This document shows, in pieces, positions 34,644 to 43,149 of a stretch of 64,000 nucleotides of DNA. The stretch's first letter is position 1. Every line of letters starts with the position of its first letter. The notes beneath the pieces were generated by a model. The model saw only the letters and a program-made list of their open reading frames with translations. It made no database searches and was not told the origin of the DNA. A program made the translations under genes and the position numbers. The stretch comes from Streptomyces flaveolus. Its GTDB lineage: Bacteria; Actinomycetota; Actinomycetes; Streptomycetales; Streptomycetaceae. The DNA lies in contig NZ_JNWV01000042.1 of the NCBI RefSeq assembly GCF_000716535.1, positions 1 to 64,000 of the forward strand, read 5' to 3'.

Positions 34644-36166
34644 GCGGAAAGCGGCGCGAGCCGGTCCTGGCCGGAGTGGACGTCGGCACCACGCACTGCA
34701 AGGCCGTGCTGTGCACCCCGGCCGGCACCGTCCTCGCCCAGGCCCAGCGGCGCACACCCGTCGACGCCTCGGGCCACGCCCACGACGTGGCACAGCTGTG
34801 CCGTGCCGCCCTGGAGGCGCTCGCCGCCTGCACGGCCGCCGCCAGACGTGGTCCGGACGCCGTCGGGATCACCGGTATGGCCGAGACCGGCGCGCCCCTG
34901 GACGCCCAGGGCGATCCGCTGCTGCCCGCGCTGACCTGGTCGGATCCGCGGCCTGCCGCGCACGCCGAGCGCCTGCGCCGCGACCACGGCGCCGCAGAAC
35001 TGCACGAGGTCACCGGAGTACTGCCCAGCCCCAAGGTGCCGCTGGCCAAATGGCTGTGGCTGCGCGAGGAGCACGCGGACGTGGTCCGCCGCATGCGGAC
35101 CTGGGCCGGCGCGGCGGACCTGGTGGCCCACGCCCTCACCGGGGCCGTCGGCACCGACGCCACGTTCGCCCAGCGCACGATGGCCTGGGACGTGCACACC
35201 GGCGCCTGGCGCCCGGACCTGCTCGCGCTCGCCGGACTCGACGTCGACCGGATGCCCGCGGTGCACGCCCCCGGGACGGCGGTCGGTCGCATCGGCGGCG
35301 CCACCGCCGCCGCCCTGGGCATGGCGCCGGGCGCGCCCGTCGTCGTCGCCGGGCACGACCATCTGGTCGGCGCCTGGGCGGCAGGCGTGCGGGCGGCCGG
35401 CGAGTCGGCCGACTCGATGGGCACGGCCGAAGCCGTGGTGACCCTCGCCGACACCGCGCCGGACGCGCGGGCCACCGGCCGTCAGGGCATGTCGTACGGG
35501 CGGCACGTGGACGGCGCCCACTGGTGCACGGTCGCCGGCATGTCCAGCTCCGGAGCCCTGGTGGAGTGGTTCTGCGACCGGCTGCTCGGCCTGGGCCAGG
35601 CCCCGCCCGAGGAGCGTTACCGCCGTTTCGCCGCGCTCGTCGAACAGGCGGGGGAGGGGCCGACCGGGGTGTGCGTCGAGCCGTATCTGCACGGTCGCTC
35701 AGCCCCTCGTCCGGATCCCGCCAGGCGACTGACCATGCACGGCTTCCAGCCTCGGCACGGGCTGTCGGAACTGGCCAAGGCGCTGCTCGAAGGCGCCTCG
35801 TACCAGGCCCGCTGGATGGCCGAGGCACAAGGGGAGCTGGTCGGCGCGCCACCGCACACCGTCACCCTGCTCGGCGGCTCCGTACGCCAGCGGACGTGGT
35901 CGGCGATCAAGGCCGCCGTCTCGCCGTGGCGCACTCTGGTGTGCGACGCGCCCGACGCCGCCTGCCTGGGCGCCGCCGCCTGGGCGGGCGCCGCCCTCGA
36001 CCTCGACCCGGCCGCGCCGGTCGCCGCCCGCCGTCCGGTGGACCCTCCGCCCGCAGCGGCCGACGCCTACCAGCGCGCCTACCACACCGTGTTCCTGCCC
36101 ACGGTCACCACGTCCGCCACCGCAGGCCGGTCCGCCACCGGTCCGGTCACCGATGCGCCCTTGTGA
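34640..36166 (+). CDS. FGGY-family carbohydrate kinase
   Basis: A 508-residue kinase of the xylulokinase/gluconokinase superfamily. The N-terminal phosphate loop is LAGVDVGTTHCKAVLC, followed by 'GITGMAETGAPLDAQGDPLLPALTWSDPR', 'VTGVLPSPKVPLAKWLWL', 'VVVAGHDHLVGAWAAG' (catalytic Asp region), 'EPYLHGRSAPRPDP' and 'TLLGGSVRQRTWSAIKA'. These enzymes phosphorylate a ketose or polyol with ATP. The next gene is a ketose-phosphate aldolase, so the two likely act in sequence: kinase makes a ketose 1-phosphate, aldolase splits it. The start overlaps the previous stop (ATGA). The exact sugar cannot be read from the sequence. Confidence 0.9.
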   Translation: MSGKRREPVLAGVDVGTTHCKAVLCTPAGTVLAQAQRRTPVDASGHAHDVAQLCRAALEALAACTAAARRGPDAVGITGMAETGAPLDAQGDPLLPALTWSDPRPAAHAERLRRDHGAAELHEVTGVLPSPKVPLAKWLWLREEHADVVRRMRTWAGAADLVAHALTGAVGTDATFAQRTMAWDVHTGAWRPDLLALAGLDVDRMPAVHAPGTAVGRIGGATAAALGMAPGAPVVVAGHDHLVGAWAAGVRAAGESADSMGTAEAVVTLADTAPDARATGRQGMSYGRHVDGAHWCTVAGMSSSGALVEWFCDRLLGLGQAPPEERYRRFAALVEQAGEGPTGVCVEPYLHGRSAPRPDPARRLTMHGFQPRHGLSELAKALLEGASYQARWMAEAQGELVGAPPHTVTLLGGSVRQRTWSAIKAAVSPWRTLVCDAPDAACLGAAAWAGAALDLDPAAPVAARRPVDPPPAAADAYQRAYHTVFLPTVTTSATAGRSATGPVTDAPL

Positions 36167-36247
36167 TCCGCCGCCCCCCTGATCCGCACTCCGAAAGCCA
36201 TCCGCCCCCGTGCCCAGCCCCGGCCACCACCCCATGGAGCACCTGAC

Positions 36248-37201
36248 GTGACCACCGTTCAGCCCATACCACTACTGACCTCTGGTTCGCTCGCCCCGGC
36301 GGCCCTCGCCCGGCCGTCCGGCACCTTCGCCATGATTGCGATGGACCAGCGCGAGTCGCTGCGCGCCATGATGGCCCGGCACTCCGCCGGTGCCCCCGTG
36401 ACCGACGACGCCATGGTCGCCTTCAAACTCTCCGTGGCCCGCGAACTCGGCCCCCTGGCCTCCGCGTTCCTGATCGACCGCGAATACGGATACGACCGGG
36501 TCGTGGGTGAGCGGCTGCTTCCCGCCGACTGCGCCCTCGTCCTCGCCGCGGACGCGCTCGACCAGCCGGGCGGCGTCGTCGCCGACACCGATCTGGACGA
36601 GCAGGTCGATCCCGGCCAGGCCCGCCTCGACGGGGCCGTCGCCCTGAAGCTGCTCGTCGTCTGGCGGCGGGACGCACTCCGCGAGCAGCGCGTCGAGCTG
36701 GCCGCCCGGTTCGTCGCCCGCTGCCGCGAGGCAGGCCTGGCCTCCGTGCTCGAACCCGTGACCCGCCCCACGCCCGAGGAGGAGGCCGCCGGCACCTTCG
36801 ACCTCAACGACTCCATTGTCGAGGCGGCGCGCGAACTCGCCCCCCTCGGGCCGTCCCTGTACAAGTGCCAGGTGCCCGACCGCGGTGTCGGCCCGGTCTC
36901 CCACCTTGCGCGGCAGGCCGAGCGCATCGACGCCGTGGTCGACTGCCCTTGGGTGGTGCTCTCCCAGGGCGTCGACCCGCAGGACTTCCCGCAGGCCGTG
37001 GAGGCCGTCTGCCGGGCCGGAGCCTCCGGCTTCCTGGCAGGCAGGGCCTTGTGGACCGACGCTCTCGCCAGTGCCGACCCGCTGCCCGTGCTGCGGGGCG
37101 CCTCCGCGGACCGGCTGCGTGAACTCGGCGGTATCGTCGACCGGTTCGGCCGCCCCTGGGAGCAGGCGCGGGCCGCCACGAAGTCCGGAGGTGCGGCATG
37201 A
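36248..37201 (+). CDS. class I ketose-phosphate aldolase, YihT/LacD type
   Basis: A 317-residue aldolase. 'GTFAMIAMDQRESLRAMM', 'LVLAADALDQPGGVVADTDLDE', 'GAVALKLLVVWRRD', 'SVLEPVTRP', 'LYKCQVPD' (about residue 204, the expected Schiff-base lysine) and 'AGASGFLAGRALWTDAL' align well with E. coli YihT (6-deoxy-6-sulfofructose-1-phosphate aldolase) and less closely with LacD (tagatose-1,6-bisphosphate aldolase). The product is DHAP plus an aldehyde. A sulfoglycolytic role is conceivable, but no sulfoquinovosidase, isomerase or sulfolactaldehyde reductase is present. GTG 36248 has GGAG 9-10 nt upstream. The end overlaps the racemase-like gene. Confidence 0.85.
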   Translation: MTTVQPIPLLTSGSLAPAALARPSGTFAMIAMDQRESLRAMMARHSAGAPVTDDAMVAFKLSVARELGPLASAFLIDREYGYDRVVGERLLPADCALVLAADALDQPGGVVADTDLDEQVDPGQARLDGAVALKLLVVWRRDALREQRVELAARFVARCREAGLASVLEPVTRPTPEEEAAGTFDLNDSIVEAARELAPLGPSLYKCQVPDRGVGPVSHLARQAERIDAVVDCPWVVLSQGVDPQDFPQAVEAVCRAGASGFLAGRALWTDALASADPLPVLRGASADRLRELGGIVDRFGRPWEQARAATKSGGAA

Positions 37202-37887
37202 CGGCCGCCACCCCCCGGCCCAGGGTGTGCGTGCTGCATACCGTCACCACCCTGCCGGCCGTCTTCTCCGCCCTCCTCCCGGAGCAGGCCCCCGGCGTCG
37301 ACGCCTACCACGTGGTGGACGAGAGCCTGCTCGCTGACACCGTCGCCCACGGCCTGCTGCCCCGCACGGTGCGACGGGTCGCCGCCTACGCGGCCCTCGC
37401 CGAAGAGGCGGGCGCCTCCGCCGTCCTGGTGACGTGCTCCTCCATCGGCGGCGCGGCCGAACTCGCCCGGGCGCACGTCGGCATCCCCGTCCTGCGCGTG
37501 GACGAGCCGATGGCGCGGCAGGCCGTACACACCGGCCACCGCATCGGCGTCCTCGCCACCCTGTCCTCCACGCTCGGGCCGACCGAGGACCTGATCCGGC
37601 GCACGGCGGCCGAGGAGGGCGTGGACGTAGAGCTGACCACCTCCGTGTGCCCCGGGGCGTACGAGGCGCGCATCGCGGGCGACACGGCGCAGCACGACCG
37701 TCTGATCGCCACCGAGGCAGCACGGCTCGCCGCCCACGCCGATGTCCTCGTCCTGGCCCAGGCCTCCATGGCACAGGCGGTCGGCAGACTCCCTTCAGGC
37801 AGCCTCACCGTGCCCGTGCTCACCTCCCCGCAGTCGGGCACCGCCCAACTCGCCGCACTGCCCGCGGCGCAGGCAGCCGTCCGATGA
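37198..37887 (+). CDS. Asp/Glu racemase-superfamily protein
   Basis: A 229-residue protein with the two-cysteine pattern of the aspartate/glutamate/hydantoin racemase superfamily: 'SAVLVTCSSIGGAAELAR' (first Cys, about residue 80) and 'ELTTSVCPGAYEAR' (second Cys, about 146), plus 'GHRIGVLATLSSTLGPTEDLI' and 'VLVLAQASMAQA'. These enzymes epimerise at a carbon next to a carboxylate or a related position. It is coupled to the aldolase (ATGA) and to the OtnK-like kinase, so here it more likely epimerises or isomerises a sugar acid than an amino acid. Confidence 0.82.
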   Translation: MTAATPRPRVCVLHTVTTLPAVFSALLPEQAPGVDAYHVVDESLLADTVAHGLLPRTVRRVAAYAALAEEAGASAVLVTCSSIGGAAELARAHVGIPVLRVDEPMARQAVHTGHRIGVLATLSSTLGPTEDLIRRTAAEEGVDVELTTSVCPGAYEARIAGDTAQHDRLIATEAARLAAHADVLVLAQASMAQAVGRLPSGSLTVPVLTSPQSGTAQLAALPAAQAAVR

Positions 37888-39167
37888 GCGGGCACCGGGA
37901 CCGTCCCGTGTGGGGATGCATCGCCGACGACTTCACCGGCGGCACCGACATCGCCGCCGCACTGGTCGCCGCCGGTTTCCGCACCACCCTCTCCGTCGGT
38001 GTGCCGGAGCGTCCGCTCCCGCAGGAGCAGGACGCCGACGCGGTCGTGGTGGCCCTGAAGTCCCGCACCGCGCCCCGGCAGCAGGCCGTCACCGCCTCGC
38101 TCGCTGCTCTCCGGCACCTCACCGACCTCGGCTGCGAACGCTTCTGGTTCAAGTACTGCTCCACCTTCGACTCCACCCCCCGCGGCAACATCGGACCGGT
38201 CACCGAGGCGCTGCTGGACGCGCTCGGCGAACAGTGCACCGTGCTGTGCCCGGCGTACCCGGACAACGGCCGTACCGTCTACCAGGGCCACCTGTTCGTC
38301 GCCGACACCCTGCTGTCGGAATCGGCCATGCGGTACCACCCGCTCACCCCGATGACCGACCCCGACCTGCGCCGGGTCCTCGCCGCCCAGAGCACCCAGC
38401 CGGTCGGGCTGCTGCCGCACGCCGTGCTGCGCGCCCCCGAGGGCGCCGCCCGCGCCCACCTGGACCGACTGGCGGCGCAGGGCACACGACTGATCATCAC
38501 CGACACCACCGGCAACGAGGACCTGCCCGTCATCGAACGCGCCACCCGCCACCTGCGTCTGCTCACCGGCGGATCCGGCCTGGCCTGTGTCCTTCCGCCG
38601 CCCCGGGCAGCCGGAGCACCGGATACGGCCGACCGCATCGAAATCGCCCACGGACCCGCGGCAGTGCTCGTCGGCAGCGTCTCCGACGCCACTCTCGGCC
38701 AGACGGCCCACGCCCGCCGGTACCTGCCGCATCGCAAACTGCCGTGGGCGGACCTGCGGGCGGACCCGGCGGGCACCGTCGCCCGGGCGCTCGCCTGGGC
38801 CCGCGACCACCTCGACCCGTCGGTGCCCGTCCTCCTGCACAGCGCCGAGGAGCGCGCGGACGTCGAGCAGGCCCAGCAGGCGCTGGGTACCACCGAGGCC
38901 GCCGCCCTGGTCGAGCGCGCGCTCGCGGACTGCGCCCGCGGACTGCTCGACACCGGCGTACGGCGGCTCGTCGTCGCAGGCGGGGAGACCTCCGGCGCCG
39001 TCGTCTCCGCCCTGGGCCTGCGCAGCCTGAGGATCGGCCCCACCGCCGCTCCCGGCGTCCCCTGGACCTCGGCCACCTACGCGGGCCACACCGTCAACCT
39101 GGCCCTCAAGTCCGGCAACTTCGGCGCCCCCGACTTCTTCACCACCGCCCAGGAGGCCCTGAAGTGA
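37884..39167 (+). CDS. otnK: four-carbon acid sugar kinase (3-oxo-tetronate kinase, OtnK family)
   Basis: A 427-residue DUF1537 kinase. The N-terminal domain begins WGCIADDFTGGTDIAAALV (acid-sugar binding), then 'VVVALKSRTAP', 'RFWFKYCSTFDSTPRGNIGPV', 'CPAYPDNGRTVYQGHLFV' and 'HPLTPMTDPDL'. The C-terminal nucleotide-binding domain has 'LTGGSGLAC', 'VVAGGETSGAVVSAL' and 'NLALKSGNFG'. OtnK phosphorylates 3-oxo-tetronate (from L-threonate or D-erythronate) at O4. It overlaps the neighbours on both sides and is followed by its normal partner OtnC. The tetronate dehydrogenase that should supply its substrate is absent from the locus. Confidence 0.92.
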   Translation: MSGHRDRPVWGCIADDFTGGTDIAAALVAAGFRTTLSVGVPERPLPQEQDADAVVVALKSRTAPRQQAVTASLAALRHLTDLGCERFWFKYCSTFDSTPRGNIGPVTEALLDALGEQCTVLCPAYPDNGRTVYQGHLFVADTLLSESAMRYHPLTPMTDPDLRRVLAAQSTQPVGLLPHAVLRAPEGAARAHLDRLAAQGTRLIITDTTGNEDLPVIERATRHLRLLTGGSGLACVLPPPRAAGAPDTADRIEIAHGPAAVLVGSVSDATLGQTAHARRYLPHRKLPWADLRADPAGTVARALAWARDHLDPSVPVLLHSAEERADVEQAQQALGTTEAAALVERALADCARGLLDTGVRRLVVAGGETSGAVVSALGLRSLRIGPTAAPGVPWTSATYAGHTVNLALKSGNFGAPDFFTTAQEALK

Positions 39168-39823
39168 ACGACCTGCGCCGTGCCGTCGCCGAGGCCGGCC
39201 GCCGCCTGCACGCACTGGGCCTGAGCCCCGGCGCGTCGGGCAACATCAGCGCCCGGACCCCCGGAGGCGTCCTGGTCAGCCCGACGGGCCGCGGGCTGGA
39301 CGAACTGACCCCGCAGGCGCTGGCCGCACTCGACGCCGACGGGACGCACACCTCCGGTCCGCCTCCCACCAAGGAAGTTCCCCTGCACCTGGCCCTGTAC
39401 GACCGGGACCCGTCGGCACAGGCGGTCGTCCACCTGCACTCCACCCATGCCGTCGCCGTCTCCTGCCTGGAACCCGAGGACCCGTACAGCTGCCTGCCGC
39501 CGCTCACCGCGTACTTCGTGATGCGCGTCGGCCGCACTCCACTGATCCCCTACGCGGCACCCGGCGACCGGGCCCTGGCCGACCACGTCCGGGCCGTCCC
39601 CTTCCCGTTCCGAGCGGCACTGCTGGCCAACCACGGACTCGTCGTCACCGGGACCGATGTCGAGCAGGCGGTCCTGTCGGCGATCGAGGTGGAGGAGACC
39701 GCCCGGTTGCACCTGCTGCTCCACGGCCACCGAGCCCGCCCCCTCACCCCCGCTCAGATCGCCGACCTGGGCGCCCGCCACAGCGTGCACTGGCCCGCCG
39801 TACCCCAGACGTCGTTGACATGA
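39164..39823 (+). CDS. otnC: 3-oxo-tetronate 4-phosphate decarboxylase (OtnC), class II aldolase family
   Basis: A 219-residue zinc-dependent class II aldolase/adducin-fold protein: GRRLHALGLSPGASGNISAR, 'GVLVSPTG', 'PTKEVPLHLALYDRDPSAQAVVHLHSTHAVAVS' (zinc His pair HLHS), and 'ALLANHGLVVTG' (third His). In OtnC the product is DHAP plus CO2. GTG 39164 overlaps the OtnK stop. It gives the locus a route from four-carbon acids to a glycolytic intermediate, parallel to the aldolase upstream. Confidence 0.92.
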   Translation: MNDLRRAVAEAGRRLHALGLSPGASGNISARTPGGVLVSPTGRGLDELTPQALAALDADGTHTSGPPPTKEVPLHLALYDRDPSAQAVVHLHSTHAVAVSCLEPEDPYSCLPPLTAYFVMRVGRTPLIPYAAPGDRALADHVRAVPFPFRAALLANHGLVVTGTDVEQAVLSAIEVEETARLHLLLHGHRARPLTPAQIADLGARHSVHWPAVPQTSLT

Positions 39824-39893
39824 CGGCGAGCCAGGGCTGTGCCCGCCGCGTGCCGCCGCGCACGAACGGACCCGAAACAAGGTAGGACACCGC

Positions 39894-41642
39894 ATGGACA
39901 CTCCTCCGGCCCCGTCACCCGGCCCACCTGCCACACCCCCCGGACCCGACGGGGGACCCTGGTGGCGACACGCCGTCATCTACCAGATCTACGTGCGCAG
40001 CTTCGCCGACTCCGACGGCGACGGCGTCGGCGACCTGCCTGGTGCCACGTCGAGGCTGGCGCACGTCGCCGCCCTCGGAGCCGACGCCGTCTGGCTGACG
40101 CCCTTCTACCGCTCCCCGATGGCCGACGGCGGCTACGACATCGCCGACCACCGGGACGTGGACCCGGTCTTCGGCACCCTCGCCGACGCCGAGGACCTCG
40201 TCACCGAGGCACACCGCCTCGGCCTGCGCGTCATCGTCGACGTCGTCCCCAACCACACCTCCGACCAGCACCCGTGGTTCCGTGAGGCGCTGGCCTCGGC
40301 CCCCGGCTCCCCGGCCCGCGCCCGCTACATCTTCCGCGACGGCAGAGGTCCCGACGGCTCCCTGCCGCCCAGCGACTGGCAGTCGGTATTCGGCGGCAGC
40401 GCCTGGCAGCGCACCGCCGACGGCCAGTGGTACCTGCACCTGTTCGTCCCCGAACAGCCTGATCTCGACTGGAGCCACCCCGAGGTCCGAGCCGACTTCG
40501 AGTCGATCCTGTGCTTCTGGCTCGACCGGGGAGTCGACGGCTTCCGCATCGACGTCGCCCACGGCATGGCCAAGGACCTGGTCGAGCCCCTGCGCGACCT
40601 CGGCCCCGACCAGGTGCACCACGGCATCGTGGGCGCGGGCGCCAACGGAAGCCACCCCCTGTGGGACCGTGACGAGGTCCACGACATCCTGCGCGGCTGG
40701 CGCGCCCGGCTCGACACGTACGAGCCGCCACGCGCAGCAGTGGCCGAGTCCTGGGCCGAAGGTCCTCGCCGGGTCCTGTACACCCGGCCCGACGAACTGC
40801 ACCAGGCGTTCAACTTCGACTTCCTGCAGGCGCCATGGGAGGCGGCCGGGCTCCGTCGGGTCATCGACACCTCCCTCGCCGCTGCCCACGCCGTCGGGGC
40901 GGCGCCGACCTGGGTACTCTCCAACCACGACGTGGTCCGCCACGCCTCCAGGCTGGCCCTGCCGCCGCACACGGACCCGAACGCCTGGCTGCTGAGCGGC
41001 GGCACGCAGCCGCAGCCGGACTCGGCGACTGTGCGGCGCAGGGCCCGCGCCGCCGCACTGCTGCTGCTGGCTCTGCCCGGTGCCGCGTACCTGTACCAGG
41101 GTGAGGAGCTGGGCCTTCCCGAGGTCGCCGACCTGCCCGACGGCGTACTGCAGGACCCAGTGAGGGTGCGCTCGCGGGGGGCCAGGAAGGGCAGGGACGG
41201 TTGCCGCGTTCCCCTACCGTGGCAGCGGTCCGGCCCCTCCCTGGGCTTCGGCTCGGTTGCGCCGTGGCTGCCGCAGCCCGCGGACTGGCCGGAACGGTCG
41301 GTGGCCGCACAGAGCGACGATCCCGATTCGGTGCTCAGCCTGTACCGTGCGGCCCTCGGTCTGCGCCGGCACTACGGTGGCGACGGCGACCTGGCCTGGC
41401 TGGAGTCCGACTCCGCGACCGAGGCGCTTGCCTTCCGGCGGGGCACCGGCCTGGTGTGCACGGTGAACCTGGGCAGCAGAGCACTGCCCCTGCCGGCGGG
41501 CGACGTCCTCCTGGCCAGCGGCCACCTGGACAAGGACCCGTCAGGCCGGCAGGTGATCCCGGCCGACACGGCCGTGTGGCTCCTGTCCGGCCCGCAGAAC
41601 GGGCCGGCAGCAGGGCAGCAGTCGAAGCGCGATCCTGCCTGA
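39894..41642 (+). CDS. GH13 alpha-glucosidase
   Basis: A 582-residue oligo-1,6-glucosidase/alpha-glucosidase-type GH13 enzyme. Conserved regions: 'AVIYQIYVRSFADSDGDGVGDL', 'DVVPNHTS' (region I), 'GFRIDVAHGM' (region II, Asp nucleophile, about residue 218), 'AVAESWAE' (region III, Glu acid/base, about 285) and 'LSNHDVVRH' (region IV, about 344). The calcium-site motif DSDGDGVGD is present. The first 20 residues are Pro-rich with no signal peptide, so it is cytosolic. It lies 70 nt after otnC and closes the sugar locus, adding alpha-glucoside cleavage to its repertoire. Confidence 0.93.
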   Translation: MDTPPAPSPGPPATPPGPDGGPWWRHAVIYQIYVRSFADSDGDGVGDLPGATSRLAHVAALGADAVWLTPFYRSPMADGGYDIADHRDVDPVFGTLADAEDLVTEAHRLGLRVIVDVVPNHTSDQHPWFREALASAPGSPARARYIFRDGRGPDGSLPPSDWQSVFGGSAWQRTADGQWYLHLFVPEQPDLDWSHPEVRADFESILCFWLDRGVDGFRIDVAHGMAKDLVEPLRDLGPDQVHHGIVGAGANGSHPLWDRDEVHDILRGWRARLDTYEPPRAAVAESWAEGPRRVLYTRPDELHQAFNFDFLQAPWEAAGLRRVIDTSLAAAHAVGAAPTWVLSNHDVVRHASRLALPPHTDPNAWLLSGGTQPQPDSATVRRRARAAALLLLALPGAAYLYQGEELGLPEVADLPDGVLQDPVRVRSRGARKGRDGCRVPLPWQRSGPSLGFGSVAPWLPQPADWPERSVAAQSDDPDSVLSLYRAALGLRRHYGGDGDLAWLESDSATEALAFRRGTGLVCTVNLGSRALPLPAGDVLLASGHLDKDPSGRQVIPADTAVWLLSGPQNGPAAGQQSKRDPA

Positions 41643-41813
41643 GCAGTCCGTCCGAACCCGGAGGCACTCCCCGTGCGAGTCGGAGCGCGGCTCTCACAGG
41701 AGGGAGGCGGCGTCGCGCTGTGGCAGCGCTTCCCGGCGCCCGCCGGTCACACGCCTGGTGCCTGGCCCTGCGCCATACCGCTGGCCGGCGGGCCACGCAG
41801 GGGACGAGGCGAA

Positions 41814-41918
41814 GTGGCCCGCTGCGACTGTCCCCGCTGCCGGACGCTGAACGCCCCCTGCGAGAACCACCCCTGCCCCTGCCCGAGCTGCGGAGCACCC
41901 CGAGCCACTGTGGCGTGA
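41814..41918 (+). CDS. Cys-rich 34-residue microprotein
   Basis: A GTG start with GACGAGG 4-6 nt upstream encodes 34 residues with seven cysteines (CDCPRC, C, CPCPSC) and a terminal GAPRATVA. The spacing resembles a zinc ribbon or knuckle. The open frame extends 5' to 41673 but that part is low-complexity. No homologue is recognised. It may be a real small metal-binding protein or chance; it lies between the alpha-glucosidase and the quinone-oxidoreductase-like gene. Confidence 0.3.
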   Translation: MARCDCPRCRTLNAPCENHPCPCPSCGAPRATVA

Positions 41919-42175
41919 CGAACGGGCGCACCGACGCTGCTGTGCGGCAGCCGTCGGGGGACCGCCCCGGTCCTTTAATTCCACGATTGGCCCAGTTACT
42001 CGCTCTTCAAATGGACCACATGCCCGGGCCACTAGCTGCATACGCTCGACACCAGTGCGGCTGAGACCACAAACGACCTCTGCAGGGGATCCCGAGGTCG
42101 ACACTGGTGCCTGCTTTGGGTTTCCGGCCCGTCCCTCCTGGTCGGCCGGGCTGAGTGAGAGGACAAGGATCTGCT

Positions 42176-43090
42176 GTGAAGGCATGCGGAGTGTCCGGGG
42201 CCGAGAAGGAAGTCGCCCTGCTGGCGCTGCCCGAACCGTCGGCTCCCGGGCCCGGTCAGATCCTCGTGGCGGTTGAGGCGGCCGGGGTCGGCCCGTGGGA
42301 CGAACTGCTGAACGGCGCTGGTTGGGACGTGGGGTTGCGCCCGCCGGCGGCGCTGGGAGTGGAGGGCGCGGGCGAGGTGCTGGCCGTCGGTGCGGGTGTC
42401 ACCGGGTTCGCCGTAGGCGACCGGGTGCTCGCGCACGAGGCCCCGCTGCCCGGTGGAAGCGGCTTTTGGGCCGAACGCGTGCTGATCAACGCGGATCACA
42501 CGGCAGCCTGCCCACCCGGGCTGGACGCCGTGCACGCGGCGGCGCTGCCGGTCAACGGACTCACCGCGTTGCAGGCCCTGGAGAAGCTCGACCTCAGCCG
42601 AGGACAGCGGCTTTTGATCACCAACGGAGGCGGGGCCACCGGAGCCCTGGCCATCCAGCTCGCCGCGGCCAAGGGCATCGAGGTGACCGCGACCGCCTCC
42701 GCTGCCGCCGCAGAGCGCCTGCTGGGTCTGGGAGCGACTGAGGTCGTCGACTACCACAACCCGAACTGGTCGGCCAAGGTACGCGGCGGGTTCCACGCCG
42801 CCCTCATCATCGCCACCAGCACGGCGAACGACGCCCTGCCCTTGGTGCGGGACGGCGGGCGACTGTGTTCCCTGACCTCGGACGCGCCTGCGGAGGAACG
42901 AGGCATCACGAGTTGGGACCTCTACGTCGAGCCCAACGCCGCGCAGCTTGCCCAGCTGGCGGAGCAGGCCGCCGCGGGAACCTTGAAACTCGCACCGGAA
43001 CCCCTGCCGCTGAGCGAGGGACCGGCTGCGTTCGCCCGGGTGGTCACCGGACGGGCCGGCGGTAAGAAGATCGTGCTCACCCGAGCATGA
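42176..43090 (+). CDS. zinc-independent MDR alcohol dehydrogenase (quinone oxidoreductase-like)
   Basis: A 304-residue medium-chain dehydrogenase/reductase. The GroES-like N-terminus has 'GQILVAVEAAGVGPWD', 'GVEGAGEVLAVGAGVTGFAVGDRV'; the Rossmann domain has 'GQRLLITNGGGATGALAIQLAAAKG' and 'GLGATEVVDYHN'. Zinc-ligand cysteines are absent, typical of NADPH:quinone oxidoreductases. GTG 42176 (VKACGVSG) has AAGGA about 8 nt upstream. It is a monocistronic cytosolic reductase of unknown substrate, followed by IS debris. Confidence 0.88.
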   Translation: MKACGVSGAEKEVALLALPEPSAPGPGQILVAVEAAGVGPWDELLNGAGWDVGLRPPAALGVEGAGEVLAVGAGVTGFAVGDRVLAHEAPLPGGSGFWAERVLINADHTAACPPGLDAVHAAALPVNGLTALQALEKLDLSRGQRLLITNGGGATGALAIQLAAAKGIEVTATASAAAAERLLGLGATEVVDYHNPNWSAKVRGGFHAALIIATSTANDALPLVRDGGRLCSLTSDAPAEERGITSWDLYVEPNAAQLAQLAEQAAAGTLKLAPEPLPLSEGPAAFARVVTGRAGGKKIVLTRA

Positions 43091-43149
43091 CCCGACCGGG
43101 TACCGCCCGATCCCGATACTGGGCCACCGTGCCCGCCAGGGGCGCGGGC

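Noticed and set aside
32397..34793. Minus-strand open frame of 798 codons opposite the (alpha/alpha)6-type gene
   Set aside because: Antisense shadow produced by third-position GC bias; no domain recognisable and no ribosome binding site.
34640..37201. Confident annotation as a sulfoquinovose degradation operon
   Set aside because: Only the aldolase is YihT-like; no GH31 sulfoquinovosidase, isomerase, reductase or sulfonate exporter was found, so it is kept as a hypothesis.
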